From an uncultured Phycisphaerae bacterium (GTDB taxonomy: Bacteria > Planctomycetota > Phycisphaerae > UBA1845 > Fen-1342), in NCBI GenBank assembly GCA_937928595.1, contig CALGJV010000033.1, positions 1 to 64,000 on the forward strand: a stretch of 64,000 bases of DNA, in the 5' to 3' direction. The notes below the pieces were generated by a model. That model saw only the letters and a program-made list of their open reading frames with translations, was not told where the DNA came from and made no database searches. Shown here piece by piece: positions 8,465 through 16,453 of the stretch; the stretch's first letter is position 1; each line of letters starts with the position of its first letter. A program made the position numbers and the translations under genes.

Positions 8465-9649
8465 TCAGTGCGCCGCCGCGTGCAGGTCGCCCACGTCGTG
8501 GGGGTGTTGCCGCAGCGTGAGCACGTAGAAGCTGCCGTACGTGGCCGAGCGGTCCGTCGCGAACAGCCGCCGCGCCAGCTCGTCGTGCCGCTCGAGGTAG
8601 CGGGCGACGGATGCCGGCGGATCGAGCTGGTAGCTGCCGGAGCGGTAGATCATCGTCGCGCCCGGGGCGGCCGCCCGCAGCACGCTGCGGAACGTGGCCT
8701 CGAACACGGGCGGGGTCATCCAGTCGAAGATGTCGAGGAGGTTGAACTTCGTCACCGTCTTGGGCGGCAGCGTGTCGAGGTACGGCCCCAGCCAGCCGTT
8801 GACGATCTGCACGCGGTCCAGGTTGCGTCGCAGCGTCGCGAAATTCGCCGCCAGCAGGTAGGGCGGCACGCGGTCGCCACGGAAGCGCCCCGTGACGGCC
8901 TGGCTCAGGAAGTAGTTGTCGTAGATCGGGACGCGCGTCAGGGCGTACTCGACGCGCTCCTTCACGTACTCGTACATGTCGTGCCGGCCGTCGACGAGGC
9001 GGTACTGCTCGGGATGGACGCCGGCCAGGTACAGCAGGGGCCGGCACATCACGAAGCGGCGCGACCACGGCCCCCACAGCCGCGGCTCCGCGTAGCGCTC
9101 ATACCAGCGCTTCTGCTCTTCGAGCGAGCGCAGCTCGAAGAACGCGTCGATGCGGCTGCGCGGGATGCCCAGCAGCCCGAGAAAACGGCGCAGCAGGCGG
9201 CAGAACAGCCCCATGCGGCCGAACTGGTACAGCCCGCGCGCGGCCATCCAGAGGTTCTCATCCCAGAAAGCCTGTGCGCGGGGCGACAGCAGCGGGCGCA
9301 GGCGCGGACGGTAGACGCGCGTCACCACGGACGGCCGGCGGGCCGCGAAGATGTCGAAGAACGTGTCGTGGTCGACCGCGGCGATGGCGGCCAGCTTCAG
9401 CTCGAGGATCGCGTTCTGGGCCGGGTTGCCGTCGATGCTGACGAGCCGGCGCGGGCTCTGGCAGAGGAAGTTCAGCGGGTTGCACCCGGCCGAACTGATC
9501 GAGACCACCGTATCGCGGTCGGTCAGGTTGAAGGCCTGGCGGTCCATCTCCGGGTCTTCCCACGACATGTTGAACACGATGCCGTGGAACACGAGGCGCT
9601 CCAACCAGTTGCGGGGGGCGGGCGACGGCAGGTCCAGTACACTTACCAT
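8465..9649 (-). CDS. btaA: Diacylglycerol 3-amino-3-carboxypropyltransferase, betaine lipid synthesis
   Basis: 394-residue DUF3419/BtaA protein. BtaA transfers the 3-amino-3-carboxypropyl group of S-adenosylmethionine to diacylglycerol, the first step to the betaine lipid DGTS. Recognisable family stretches are FNMSWEDPEMD near the N-terminus, the SAM-binding SISSAGCNPLNFL, IDGNPAQN, and the C-terminal KFNLLDIFDWM. Start ATG 9649 is preferred because its ATGGTAA overlaps the btaB stop and AAGGA lies upstream; an alternative ATG is at 9673. It is the second gene of a btaB-btaA operon and ends convergently with the FmdB-like gene. Assignment rests on motifs and on the adjacent methyltransferase. 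Confidence 0.85.
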   Translation of the reverse strand: MVSVLDLPSPAPRNWLERLVFHGIVFNMSWEDPEMDRQAFNLTDRDTVVSISSAGCNPLNFLCQSPRRLVSIDGNPAQNAILELKLAAIAAVDHDTFFDIFAARRPSVVTRVYRPRLRPLLSPRAQAFWDENLWMAARGLYQFGRMGLFCRLLRRFLGLLGIPRSRIDAFFELRSLEEQKRWYERYAEPRLWGPWSRRFVMCRPLLYLAGVHPEQYRLVDGRHDMYEYVKERVEYALTRVPIYDNYFLSQAVTGRFRGDRVPPYLLAANFATLRRNLDRVQIVNGWLGPYLDTLPPKTVTKFNLLDIFDWMTPPVFEATFRSVLRAAAPGATMIYRSGSYQLDPPASVARYLERHDELARRLFATDRSATYGSFYVLTLRQHPHDVGDLHAAAH

Positions 9650-10260
9650 GCCTGGGGGGTCCTTCGGCCGCACGCGAGGAAGTAGTACCCTCCGGCGTGG
9701 GTCGTGATGGTGGTCTCGGGGAGCAGGGTCCGCAGGTGCTCCGCGTAGGGAGCGCGGGTTTCCACGTGGTTGAGCCGCAGCCAGCCGCGCAGCAGCGGCG
9801 CGAGCGGCCCCCAGCGCTCGAAGCGGCCGAAGTCGAGCACGACCAGGGTGCCGCCGGGGGCGAGGTGGGCCACGGCGCGGGCCAGCGCCGCGCGCCAGTC
9901 GGGGATCATGGTCAGGCTGTAGGCGAACAGGATGGCGTCGAAGCGCTCGGGCAGGGCGAAGTTCGTCGCGTCGGCCTGGAGCAGCGTGACCGGGCCCCGC
10001 GTCCCCCAGCGCTTGCGGGCCCGGGCCAGCATGTCGGCCGAGAAATCGAGGCCCGTCAGCCGCCCACGGGCGGGGTCGAGGCGCGCCAGCAGCAGGGGAA
10101 AGTTGCGCCCCGTGCCGCAGCCGATCTCGAGCACGCGGCTGTCGGGTCGGAGCTCGAGCGCCCGCACGGCGCGGCGCTGCCCGTGGAGAATGGTCCAGCG
10201 CGTCGCGTCGTAGACGCGCGCGTGGTAGCGATAAAAGCGTTGGACCGCGGTGATGCTCAA
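9643..10260 (-). CDS. btaB: Class I methyltransferase, probable BtaB for betaine lipid
   Basis: 205-residue SAM-dependent methyltransferase with motif I VLEIGCGTGRNFPLL (near residue 45) and the acidic GLDF motif. The N-terminal FYRYHARVYDATRW is typical of BtaB, which trimethylates the diacylglyceryl-homoserine made by BtaA. A TTG at 10260 with GGAG nine bases upstream gives the BtaB-like length; the frame runs further upstream but there would overlap the divergent STAS gene region. It overlaps btaA by seven bases, the strongest sign of a joint pathway. A weak promoter, TTGGTC/TACACT at 10364-10392 on this strand, could drive the pair. Confidence 0.82.
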   Translation of the reverse strand: MSITAVQRFYRYHARVYDATRWTILHGQRRAVRALELRPDSRVLEIGCGTGRNFPLLLARLDPARGRLTGLDFSADMLARARKRWGTRGPVTLLQADATNFALPERFDAILFAYSLTMIPDWRAALARAVAHLAPGGTLVVLDFGRFERWGPLAPLLRGWLRLNHVETRAPYAEHLRTLLPETTITTHAGGYYFLACGRRTPQAW

Positions 10261-10410
10261 ACTGGCGCGCTCCGGGTTACGGGATACGCGGTCCGGGCGG
10301 GCCCGGCAGACCGTCCGGGTCCGCCCGCGGGGCCGCGGGGCGGTCCGCCGGCGCAGTCGTGCCAGTGTAGCAGGTCCCACGCTTCGGACCAAGCACGCTT
10401 GCGGCCGAAG

Positions 10411-10439
10411 TTGACAGTGGCGAACAGGCGTCCGACAAT
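10411..10439 (+). promoter_or_regulatory. Sigma-70-type promoter for STAS-kinase operon
   Basis: A perfect -35 TTGACA at 10411-10416 and GACAAT at 10434-10439 are separated by 17 bases. It lies about 100 bases before the STAS gene start, in the divergent gap shared with btaB. Confidence 0.6.
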
Positions 10440-10537
10440 CCGACGGCGGGTCGCAGGTGGTTCGCCCGCCGCCCCGCCGCGGCGGAGCCGGTCGGGCGGC
10501 GGCCCCGCTGGCAGGACGAGAGCCGAGGAGCGCGCGC

Positions 10538-10906
10538 ATGGAGCAACCCTCAACGCATCTGAAGATCCGGCAGTCCGGACCGGTCTCCGTCATCGAGTTC
10601 GCGGACCGGAAGATCCTGGAGGAGCTGTCGATCCAGGAGATCCAGGAGGAGCTGCTCAAGTATGCGGAGTCGCGGCCCGGCGTGCAGCTTCTGCTGGATT
10701 TCTCCAACGTGGATCACCTGGCCAGCGCCGCGCTCGGCATGCTCATCACGCTGCACAAGAAGGTGCAGGAACAGAGCGGGCAGCTGCGCCTGAGCAACAT
10801 CAATCGCCAGATCTTCCAGGTGTTTCGCATCACACGCCTAAACCAGATGTTCGACATCTACGATTCGTCGCAACAGGCGCTGGAGGCGTTCGGCGCGAAG
10901 AAGTGA
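10538..10906 (+). CDS. STAS-domain anti-sigma factor antagonist
   Basis: 122-residue single STAS domain of the SpoIIAA/RsbV type. Such proteins, when unphosphorylated, bind and neutralise an anti-sigma kinase. Visible features are the N-terminal strand VSVIEFADRKI, the LLLDFSNVDHLASAALGMLI segment containing the phosphorylatable Ser in the DHLASAAL loop (about residue 62), and a C-terminal LNQMFDIYDSSQQALEAF helix. ATG 10538 follows GAGGAG by seven bases. The next gene, 16 bases on, is the matching kinase-like ATPase, so the two form a partner switch. The target sigma factor is not in the window. Confidence 0.9.
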   Translation: MEQPSTHLKIRQSGPVSVIEFADRKILEELSIQEIQEELLKYAESRPGVQLLLDFSNVDHLASAALGMLITLHKKVQEQSGQLRLSNINRQIFQVFRITRLNQMFDIYDSSQQALEAFGAKK

Positions 10907-10922
10907 CGGCGGCGGTGCGGCG

Positions 10923-11384
10923 ATGAGAGTGCCCCCCGATTTCGGTATCAGCGACGCCGCGCTGCACGACGTGAGTGTCGCCAGTACGCTGCAGGCGGTG
11001 AAGCCGCCCGAGGCGGAGATCATGGCCGCCCTGGAGCGCTGCGGGTACGACGCGGACACCATCTTCGCCATCAAGCTCGCGTTCGAGGAAGCCGTCACCA
11101 ACGCCGTCAAGCACGGCAACCACTTCGACCCGGCCAAGCGGGTTTTCCTGCGCTGGTACGTCGACCCCGACCGGGTGGTGCTCATGGTGCGCGATCAGGG
11201 CTGCGGCTTCTGCCCCGCCGCGGTGCCCGATCCGACCGCCGACGAGAACCTCGAGCGGCCCAGCGGGCGCGGCATCATGCTGATGCACTCGTACATGACG
11301 CGCGTGCTGTACAACCCCGCCGGCAACGAGGTCTGGATGTACAAGGACAACACCGCCCGGTCGCGCGGCAACTCGCCGACCTGA
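10923..11384 (+). CDS. RsbW/SpoIIAB-like anti-sigma serine kinase ATPase
   Basis: 153-residue HATPase_c domain. The Bergerat fold is shown by the N box EEAVTNAVKHGN (about 57-68), G1 DQGCGF (about 90-95) and G2 GRGIMLM (about 115-121). In partner switches this kinase phosphorylates the STAS antagonist or sequesters a sigma factor. It follows the STAS gene by 16 bases on the same mRNA. No phosphatase (SpoIIE/RsbU) or sigma gene is nearby, so the output is unknown. It ends eight bases before the convergent tetR gene. Confidence 0.9.
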   Translation: MRVPPDFGISDAALHDVSVASTLQAVKPPEAEIMAALERCGYDADTIFAIKLAFEEAVTNAVKHGNHFDPAKRVFLRWYVDPDRVVLMVRDQGCGFCPAAVPDPTADENLERPSGRGIMLMHSYMTRVLYNPAGNEVWMYKDNTARSRGNSPT

Positions 11385-11392
11385 CGCCGCGC

Positions 11393-11965
11393 TCAGCTCC
11401 GACGCACGAGTCCGTGCAGCACCACGTCCGCGATGTGGTCCGCCAGCACCGCCGGATCCGGCGGTGCGTCCGCGAAGGCCGTGGTCTCCGCCACGGCCCC
11501 GATCAGCAATTCGACGGTCCAGCGCGGGTGGGCGTCCTGCAGGCGGCCCGCTTCGATCCCGCGGCGGATCACGTCCGCCACCAGCGCGATCCCTTGTGAG
11601 CGCAGCGCCACCATCTCCGCGTCCGGCGGCGGCAACTGGCCGGTCCGCATCAGGCGTGCGAGCTGCGGGTGCTCCACGAAGAACCGCACGAACGCGTGCA
11701 GCACGCGGCGAATCGTGTCCTCCGGGGCGGCCGTCCCCGGCGCGCACAACGCCCGCATCTCGGTCAGCATCCGCGCGGCACTTTCCTTGAGCAGCGACAG
11801 GTACAGCTCGTCCTTGCTCCGGAAGTACGTGTAGATCGCCCCCTTGCTGATCCGGGCCGCCGCCGCGACATCATCGAGCCGGACCTCGTGGTACGGGCGG
11901 GCGGCGAAAAGCTCCGCCGCGGCCCGCATGATGTCGGCGCGGCGCTGTTCATCGGGACGCTGCAT
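11393..11965 (-). CDS. TetR-family repressor of the adjacent efflux operon
   Basis: 190-residue TetR regulator. The N-terminal helix-turn-helix covers about residues 10-56, with RLDDVAAAARISKGAIYTYFRSKDELY as the recognition core (written in part here: ISKGAIYTYFRSKDELY). The C-terminal ligand domain ends around AVAETTAFADA. It is transcribed divergently from an RND membrane-fusion gene. A perfect inverted repeat in the shared gap overlaps both predicted promoters, so it should repress itself and the pump until an effector binds. The effector is unknown. Confidence 0.92.
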   Translation of the reverse strand: MQRPDEQRRADIMRAAAELFAARPYHEVRLDDVAAAARISKGAIYTYFRSKDELYLSLLKESAARMLTEMRALCAPGTAAPEDTIRRVLHAFVRFFVEHPQLARLMRTGQLPPPDAEMVALRSQGIALVADVIRRGIEAGRLQDAHPRWTVELLIGAVAETTAFADAPPDPAVLADHIADVVLHGLVRRS

Positions 11966-11976
11966 CGGGAGCCTGC

Positions 11977-12004
11977 TTGATTCTTGCCCAGTCTGAGTTA
12001 TACT
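11977..12004 (+). promoter_or_regulatory. Promoter of the RND efflux operon
   Basis: TTGATT (11977-11982), a 16-base spacer and TATACT (11999-12004). The predicted start of transcription falls near 12011, inside the inverted-repeat operator that begins at 12005. Confidence 0.55.
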
Positions 12005-12024
12005 AATACTGACTGGTCAGTATT
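12005..12024. promoter_or_regulatory. TetR operator, perfect 9+9 inverted repeat
   Basis: Arms AATACTGAC (12005-12013) and GTCAGTATT (12016-12024) are exact reverse complements separated by TG. The site directly follows the -10 box of the efflux promoter and overlaps the -10 box of the divergent tetR promoter. One bound dimer pair could silence both directions. Length and position match well-known TetR-family operators. Confidence 0.8.
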
Positions 12025-12049
12025 GTATGCGGTGATCGGGCGTTGTCAA
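12022..12049 (-). promoter_or_regulatory. Promoter of tetR
   Basis: On the minus strand, a perfect TTGACA (12044-12049), a 16-base spacer and TACAAT (12022-12027). The -10 box overlaps the end of the 12005-12024 operator, which predicts autorepression. Confidence 0.65.
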
Positions 12050-12062
12050 CGCTCGATCACCG
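12030..12062 (+). other. Strong hairpin in the efflux-operon leader
   Basis: Arms CGGTGATCG (12030-12038) and CGATCACCG (12054-12062) enclose a G/T wobble pair and a second perfect stem, GCGTT/AACGC, with loop GTC. This gives about 15 paired positions. It lies in the predicted 5' leader, ending 14 bases before the ATG. No T run follows, so it is not a standard terminator. It also spans the -35 box of the opposing tetR promoter. Confidence 0.55.
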
Positions 12063-12076
12063 TAGCGGAGTGCAAC

Positions 12077-13270
12077 ATGAAAAGCCGCAAGCATTTTTCA
12101 AGAAATGCTTTATCGCTATCAAAGGGGGGATTGAGTCGGATCACCAAGCTCGTCCGATATCGGGCCGGCGCGGCCGTGGGTGTCGTGCTGCTGGCGGCTG
12201 GCCTCGCGGGGTGTTCCGAGCCCGGGGCCAAGGCCGGCGCGACAACGAATTCGACGGCCGAGACTTTGCCCGCGGCCACGCAACCGACGTTCGTGTGCGT
12301 CGCCGTGGAGCGGGCGACACTGCGGCGGACCGCGCCGGCCGTGGGCACGCTCCGGGCGCGACAGGTGACGCGGCTGGGGCCGCAGGTCTCGGGGCGCGTA
12401 TCCGAAGTGCTGGTGGACGTCGGTGACCGAGTTGCGCGGGGGCAAGTGCTGGTGCGGCTTGATCCGACGCTCTTCGCCCTGGAGGTGGAGCAGAACCGGG
12501 CGGCGGCGGACGCGGCGCGGGGGGCCCTGGAGGCGGCGGAGGTGTTGGTCGAGACCGCGCGGCGCGAGAAGGAGCGGCAGGCGGGGCTGATCGCGAGCGG
12601 CGCGGGCTCGACGAAGGAGTACGACGACGCGGTCAGCGCGTACGACCGGGCGGTGGCCGACCGCACGGAGCGGGCCGCGAAGCTGGCGGAGGCGGTGAAG
12701 AAGCTGGAGTGGGCGGAGCAGCGGCTGGTCGAGACGGAGATCCGCGCGCCATACGACGGCGCGATCGCGGCGCGGCTCGTGGACCCGGGGGAGCCGGCCA
12801 CGTCGGCTCCGGTGACGCACCTGCTCGAGGTCCAGGAAACCGGCACGCTCTACCTGGAGTTCGCGCTGCCGCAGGAGCTGCTGGGGAGCGTGGCGGCCGG
12901 TACGCCGCTGACGTTCGAGGTGGAGGGCGTGCCGGACGGCGCGGGTGCGGGCACCGTCGCGGTCGTGTTTCCGGCCCTCGACGAGGCGACGCGGTCGTTC
13001 CGTTGTCGGGCCATTCTGGAGAACTCGGCCCACAAGTACTATCCGGGCCTGCTGGCGCGCGTGCGGGTCGTGACCGCGGTACGGCCGGACGTGCTGGTCG
13101 TGCCGCGGACGGCGCTGACGCCGGCGGCCGAAGGCTGGACCGCGTACGTCCTCGAAGACGGCCGGCCGGTGGCCCGCGCGGTCACGGTCGGCCTGGTCGC
13201 GGACGACTGGGTGGAGGTGCTGGGGGGACTGGCGGAGGGGGAGCGGGTGGTGCTGGGCGGGCGGTCCTGA
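12077..13270 (+). CDS. RND efflux membrane-fusion (adaptor) lipoprotein
   Basis: 397-residue HlyD/AcrA-type periplasmic adaptor linking the RND pump to an outer-membrane channel. A lipobox, LAGC (about 43-46), ends the signal sequence. Then come a lipoyl half-motif (GRVSEVLVDVGDRVARGQVLVRLD), an Ala/Glu-rich coiled coil (about 145-235), the second half-motif (IRAPYDGAIAARLVDPGE) and a beta-barrel. ATG 12077 is chosen because GGAG stands six bases upstream. The first 18 codons are AT-rich, unlike the rest, and contain a second hairpin (AAGCATTT/AAATGCTT, 12089-12110). A TTG at 12131 would give a shorter, more typical signal peptide. It is first in the TetR-controlled operon. Confidence 0.88.
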   Translation: MKSRKHFSRNALSLSKGGLSRITKLVRYRAGAAVGVVLLAAGLAGCSEPGAKAGATTNSTAETLPAATQPTFVCVAVERATLRRTAPAVGTLRARQVTRLGPQVSGRVSEVLVDVGDRVARGQVLVRLDPTLFALEVEQNRAAADAARGALEAAEVLVETARREKERQAGLIASGAGSTKEYDDAVSAYDRAVADRTERAAKLAEAVKKLEWAEQRLVETEIRAPYDGAIAARLVDPGEPATSAPVTHLLEVQETGTLYLEFALPQELLGSVAAGTPLTFEVEGVPDGAGAGTVAVVFPALDEATRSFRCRAILENSAHKYYPGLLARVRVVTAVRPDVLVVPRTALTPAAEGWTAYVLEDGRPVARAVTVGLVADDWVEVLGGLAEGERVVLGGRS

Positions 13271-13310
13271 GCGGCGCGTCCGCGTGCCGGGGGCCGGAGG
13301 ACGTGCAGAC

Positions 13311-16300
13311 GTGATTCTGTCCGACACGGCGATTCGGCGACCCGTGCTGACCACGATGGTGATCGCGGCGATCATCGTCTTCGGCGTGGTGTCGTTTCAG
13401 CGGATCGGGATCGACCTGTTCCCGCGGGTGGAGTTCCCGGTCATCACGATCCTGACGGAGCTGCGCGGGGCGGACCCGGTCACGATCGAGACGACGGTGA
13501 CCGATCCGATCGAGGAGGCCGTCGCGACGATCAGCGCGATCAAGCACCTGCGCTCGACGAGCGCCGAGGGCTTCTCGCAGGTCGTGATCGAGTTCGAGCT
13601 CGAGAAGGACGTGGACGTCGCCTACCAGGAGGTGCAGGCCAAGCTCGGCACGGTGCGCAGCGAGCTGCCGACCGACATCGAGGACCCCGTCGTCGAGAAG
13701 TTCGACATCGACGCGGCCCCGATTCTCACGGTGCTCGTCTCCGGCGACCTCCCGATGGCCGAGCTCACGCACATCGCCGACAAGACGGTCAAGGAGCGGC
13801 TCCAGCGCCTGCCGAACGTCGGGCAGGTGCGGATCGTGGGCGGGCGCGAGCGGGAAATCTGGCTGTGGCTGGACCGCGACCGGCTGGAGGGGCACCAGCT
13901 CACGGTCCAGGACGTGATTGCCGCGCTGCGGACCGAGCACATCGAGTACCCTGGCGGGCGGGTCGAGACCGGCCCGCTGGAATACGTCGTCAAGACCAAG
14001 GCGGAGTTCGAGTCGGCCGAGCAGCTGGCCGCCATGACCATCGCCTACCGCGCCGGCGCCCCCATCCGGGTGCGCGACGTCGGGCACGTCGAGGACGGTC
14101 TGGCCGAGGAGCGTTCGCTGGCCCAGCTCGATGCGCGGCGGGCGATCGCGCTCCAGGTGCGGCGGCAGTCCGGCACGAACACCGTGCAGGTCGCCGACGC
14201 GCTGCTGGCCGAGGTGGAGCGGCTGCGCCCGGAGCTGGCGGCCCGGGGCGTGCGGCTGGAAGTCGCGCAGGACATGTCGAAGTTCATCCGCGAGTCGGTC
14301 CACGAAGTGCAGTTTCACCTGCTGTTCGGCGGCGGGCTGGCGGTGGCGATCGTGTTCCTGTTCCTGCGCAACGTGCGGAGCACGTTCATCAGCGCGCTGG
14401 TCATTCCGACCTGCGTGATCGGCACGTTCGCGCTGATGTACGCCCTGGGCTTCACGCAGAACATGATGACGCTGCTGGGGCTGTCGCTGGCGATCGGCCT
14501 GCTGATCGACGATTCGATCGTGGTCCAGGAAAACACGATGCGGCACGTCGAGGAGGGCAACCCGCCGCGCGAGGCCGCCTCGTTCGCCACCAGCGAGATC
14601 GCGCTGGCGGTGCTCGCCACGACGCTGTCGGTCGTGGCCGTGTTCATCCCCGTGGCGTTCATGAGCGGGATCGTGGGGCGGTTCTTCTACCAGTTCGGTC
14701 TGACGGTGACGTTCGCGGTGCTGATCTCGCTGCTGGTGGCGTTCACGCTCGACCCGATGCTCTCGTCGCGCCTGCTGCGCAAGCCGCGGCCGGGCCGGCT
14801 GTGGCACGCGTCGGAGCGGCTGCTCGGCGGGCTGGACCGTATCTATGCGGCCCTGCTGGCCGTCGCACTGCGGCGGCGGCTGGCCGTGGTGCTGCTGGCC
14901 GTGGGGGTCTTCGTGGGCACCGGTTTCCTGCGCCGCTACGTCGCGTTCGAGTTCATCCAGGCCGAGGACCAGAGCGAGTTCAACGTGCGCGTCAAGGCCC
15001 CGCTGGGCTCGTCGGTGCGCGCCACGGCGGACGTCTTCGCCCGCATCCGCGCGACCCTCGCCGGCCAGCCGTGGCTGGCCTACTCCTTTACGACCATCGG
15101 GGCGGACGAGCTCCAGCGGGCGAACGAGGGGCTGATGTACGTGAAGCTGGTCCCGCGCGGGCAGCGGACCGTGACGCAGGCCGAGGCGATGGCCTGGCTG
15201 CGGGAACGGGTCGCGGACATCCGCAACGCGCGCATCAGCATCGAGTTCGTGCCGCGCGTTTCCGGCGGCGGCATGCGCCAGACCGACATCCAGCTCGAGC
15301 TCCGCGGCCCGGACCTCGATACGCTCGACGCCCTCGCCGGCCGCATCCAGGACCGCCTGCGCACCCGGCCCGGCTACGCCGACATCGACAGCTCGTACGA
15401 CCGCAGCAAGCCCGAGGTCAACGTGTACGTGAAACGCGACCGCGCGGCCGACCTGGGCGTCAGCCCCCTGGCCGTCGCGCAGACCGTCCGGGCCCTGATC
15501 GGCGGCGAGCGCGTCACCAAGTTCAAGGCGACCGGCGACCGCTACGACGTCAGCGTGCGCCTGACGGAGCCGGACCGCAGCCGCCCGGAGGACATCGAGC
15601 GCCTGACGGTCCGCGGCCGGGACGGGGCGCTGGTGAACCTGCGCAACGTGGCGTGGATCCAGGCCGAGGCGGGGCCGGTGCAGATCAACCGCTACAACCG
15701 CGCGCGGCAGGTCACGGTTCTGGCCAACCTGAAGCGCGACGAGAAGGTGCTCGGCACGGCGCTGGCCGAACTCGGCGAGATCGTGCAGTCGCTGGGGCTG
15801 CCGCCGGGGTACACGTACGGGTTCGTCGGCCAGGCGGACGCGATGCGCGAGTCGTTCGGCTACCTGCTGTTCGCGCTCGGGCTCGCGATCATCCTGATCT
15901 ACATGGTGCTGGCGGCCCAGTTCGAGAGCTTCGTGCATCCGCTGACGATCATGCTCTCGGTGCCGCTCTCGGTGAGCGGCGCGCTGGCGGCCCTGATTCT
16001 GACGCGCCAAACCGTCAGCATCTTCACGATGATCGGCATCATCATGCTGATGGGCCTGGTCACGAAGAACGGCATTCTGCTGGTGGACTACACCAACACG
16101 CTCCGCCGCCGCGACGGGCTGGAGCGCAACGCGGCCCTCCTGCGGGCCGGCCCCGTCCGGCTGCGTCCCATTCTCATGACGACGCTCGCCATGATCTTCG
16201 GCATGTTGCCGGTCGCCCTGTTCGGCTCCGAGTCGCGCTCCCCGATGGCCGTCGCGGTCATCGGCGGCCTGACCACCTCGACCCTGCTCACCCTCGTGGT

Positions 16301-16406
16301 CGTGCCCGTCGTGTACACGCTCCTGGACGACCTCACCCACCCCGGCCGCTGGCGCGTCGTGCAGCGCCGGCGGCGACCGGCGGCCGCGGCCGTGGCGGTC
16401 CGGTAG
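13311..16406 (+). CDS. RND efflux transporter permease (AcrB/HAE1 type)
   Basis: 1031-residue inner-membrane RND antiporter that exports substrates using the proton gradient. It starts ILSDTAIRRPVLTTMV, the typical N-terminal helix of the family, has the duplicated large periplasmic loops, and ends with the second six-helix bundle (LMGLVTKNGILLVDYTN). The proton-relay aspartates are visible in GLLIDDSIVV (about 399-400) of TM4. GTG 13311 is used because GGAGG lies ten bases upstream and it gives the canonical N-terminus; another GTG at 13284 is possible. It follows the adaptor by 40 bases. No outer-membrane TolC-like factor is encoded next to it. Confidence 0.93.
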   Translation: MILSDTAIRRPVLTTMVIAAIIVFGVVSFQRIGIDLFPRVEFPVITILTELRGADPVTIETTVTDPIEEAVATISAIKHLRSTSAEGFSQVVIEFELEKDVDVAYQEVQAKLGTVRSELPTDIEDPVVEKFDIDAAPILTVLVSGDLPMAELTHIADKTVKERLQRLPNVGQVRIVGGREREIWLWLDRDRLEGHQLTVQDVIAALRTEHIEYPGGRVETGPLEYVVKTKAEFESAEQLAAMTIAYRAGAPIRVRDVGHVEDGLAEERSLAQLDARRAIALQVRRQSGTNTVQVADALLAEVERLRPELAARGVRLEVAQDMSKFIRESVHEVQFHLLFGGGLAVAIVFLFLRNVRSTFISALVIPTCVIGTFALMYALGFTQNMMTLLGLSLAIGLLIDDSIVVQENTMRHVEEGNPPREAASFATSEIALAVLATTLSVVAVFIPVAFMSGIVGRFFYQFGLTVTFAVLISLLVAFTLDPMLSSRLLRKPRPGRLWHASERLLGGLDRIYAALLAVALRRRLAVVLLAVGVFVGTGFLRRYVAFEFIQAEDQSEFNVRVKAPLGSSVRATADVFARIRATLAGQPWLAYSFTTIGADELQRANEGLMYVKLVPRGQRTVTQAEAMAWLRERVADIRNARISIEFVPRVSGGGMRQTDIQLELRGPDLDTLDALAGRIQDRLRTRPGYADIDSSYDRSKPEVNVYVKRDRAADLGVSPLAVAQTVRALIGGERVTKFKATGDRYDVSVRLTEPDRSRPEDIERLTVRGRDGALVNLRNVAWIQAEAGPVQINRYNRARQVTVLANLKRDEKVLGTALAELGEIVQSLGLPPGYTYGFVGQADAMRESFGYLLFALGLAIILIYMVLAAQFESFVHPLTIMLSVPLSVSGALAALILTRQTVSIFTMIGIIMLMGLVTKNGILLVDYTNTLRRRDGLERNAALLRAGPVRLRPILMTTLAMIFGMLPVALFGSESRSPMAVAVIGGLTTSTLLTLVVVPVVYTLLDDLTHPGRWRVVQRRRRPAAAAVAVR

Positions 16407-16427
16407 GGTCGCCGGCCGGGCCGGGCG

Positions 16428-16433
16428 TACAAT
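16428..16433 (+). promoter_or_regulatory. -10 box (TACAAT) before corA-like gene
   Basis: TACAAT 21 bases before the CorA start, in the 47-base gap after the RND gene, suggests that CorA has its own promoter. No good -35 partner is seen. Confidence 0.4.
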
Positions 16434-16453
16434 GCGGCGCGAGGAGACCGCCG

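Noticed and set aside
12098-12127. ALSLSKG-coding sequence like a dispersed repeat
   Set aside because: The encoded residues match, but the nucleotides differ from the known repeat, so coincidence is more likely.
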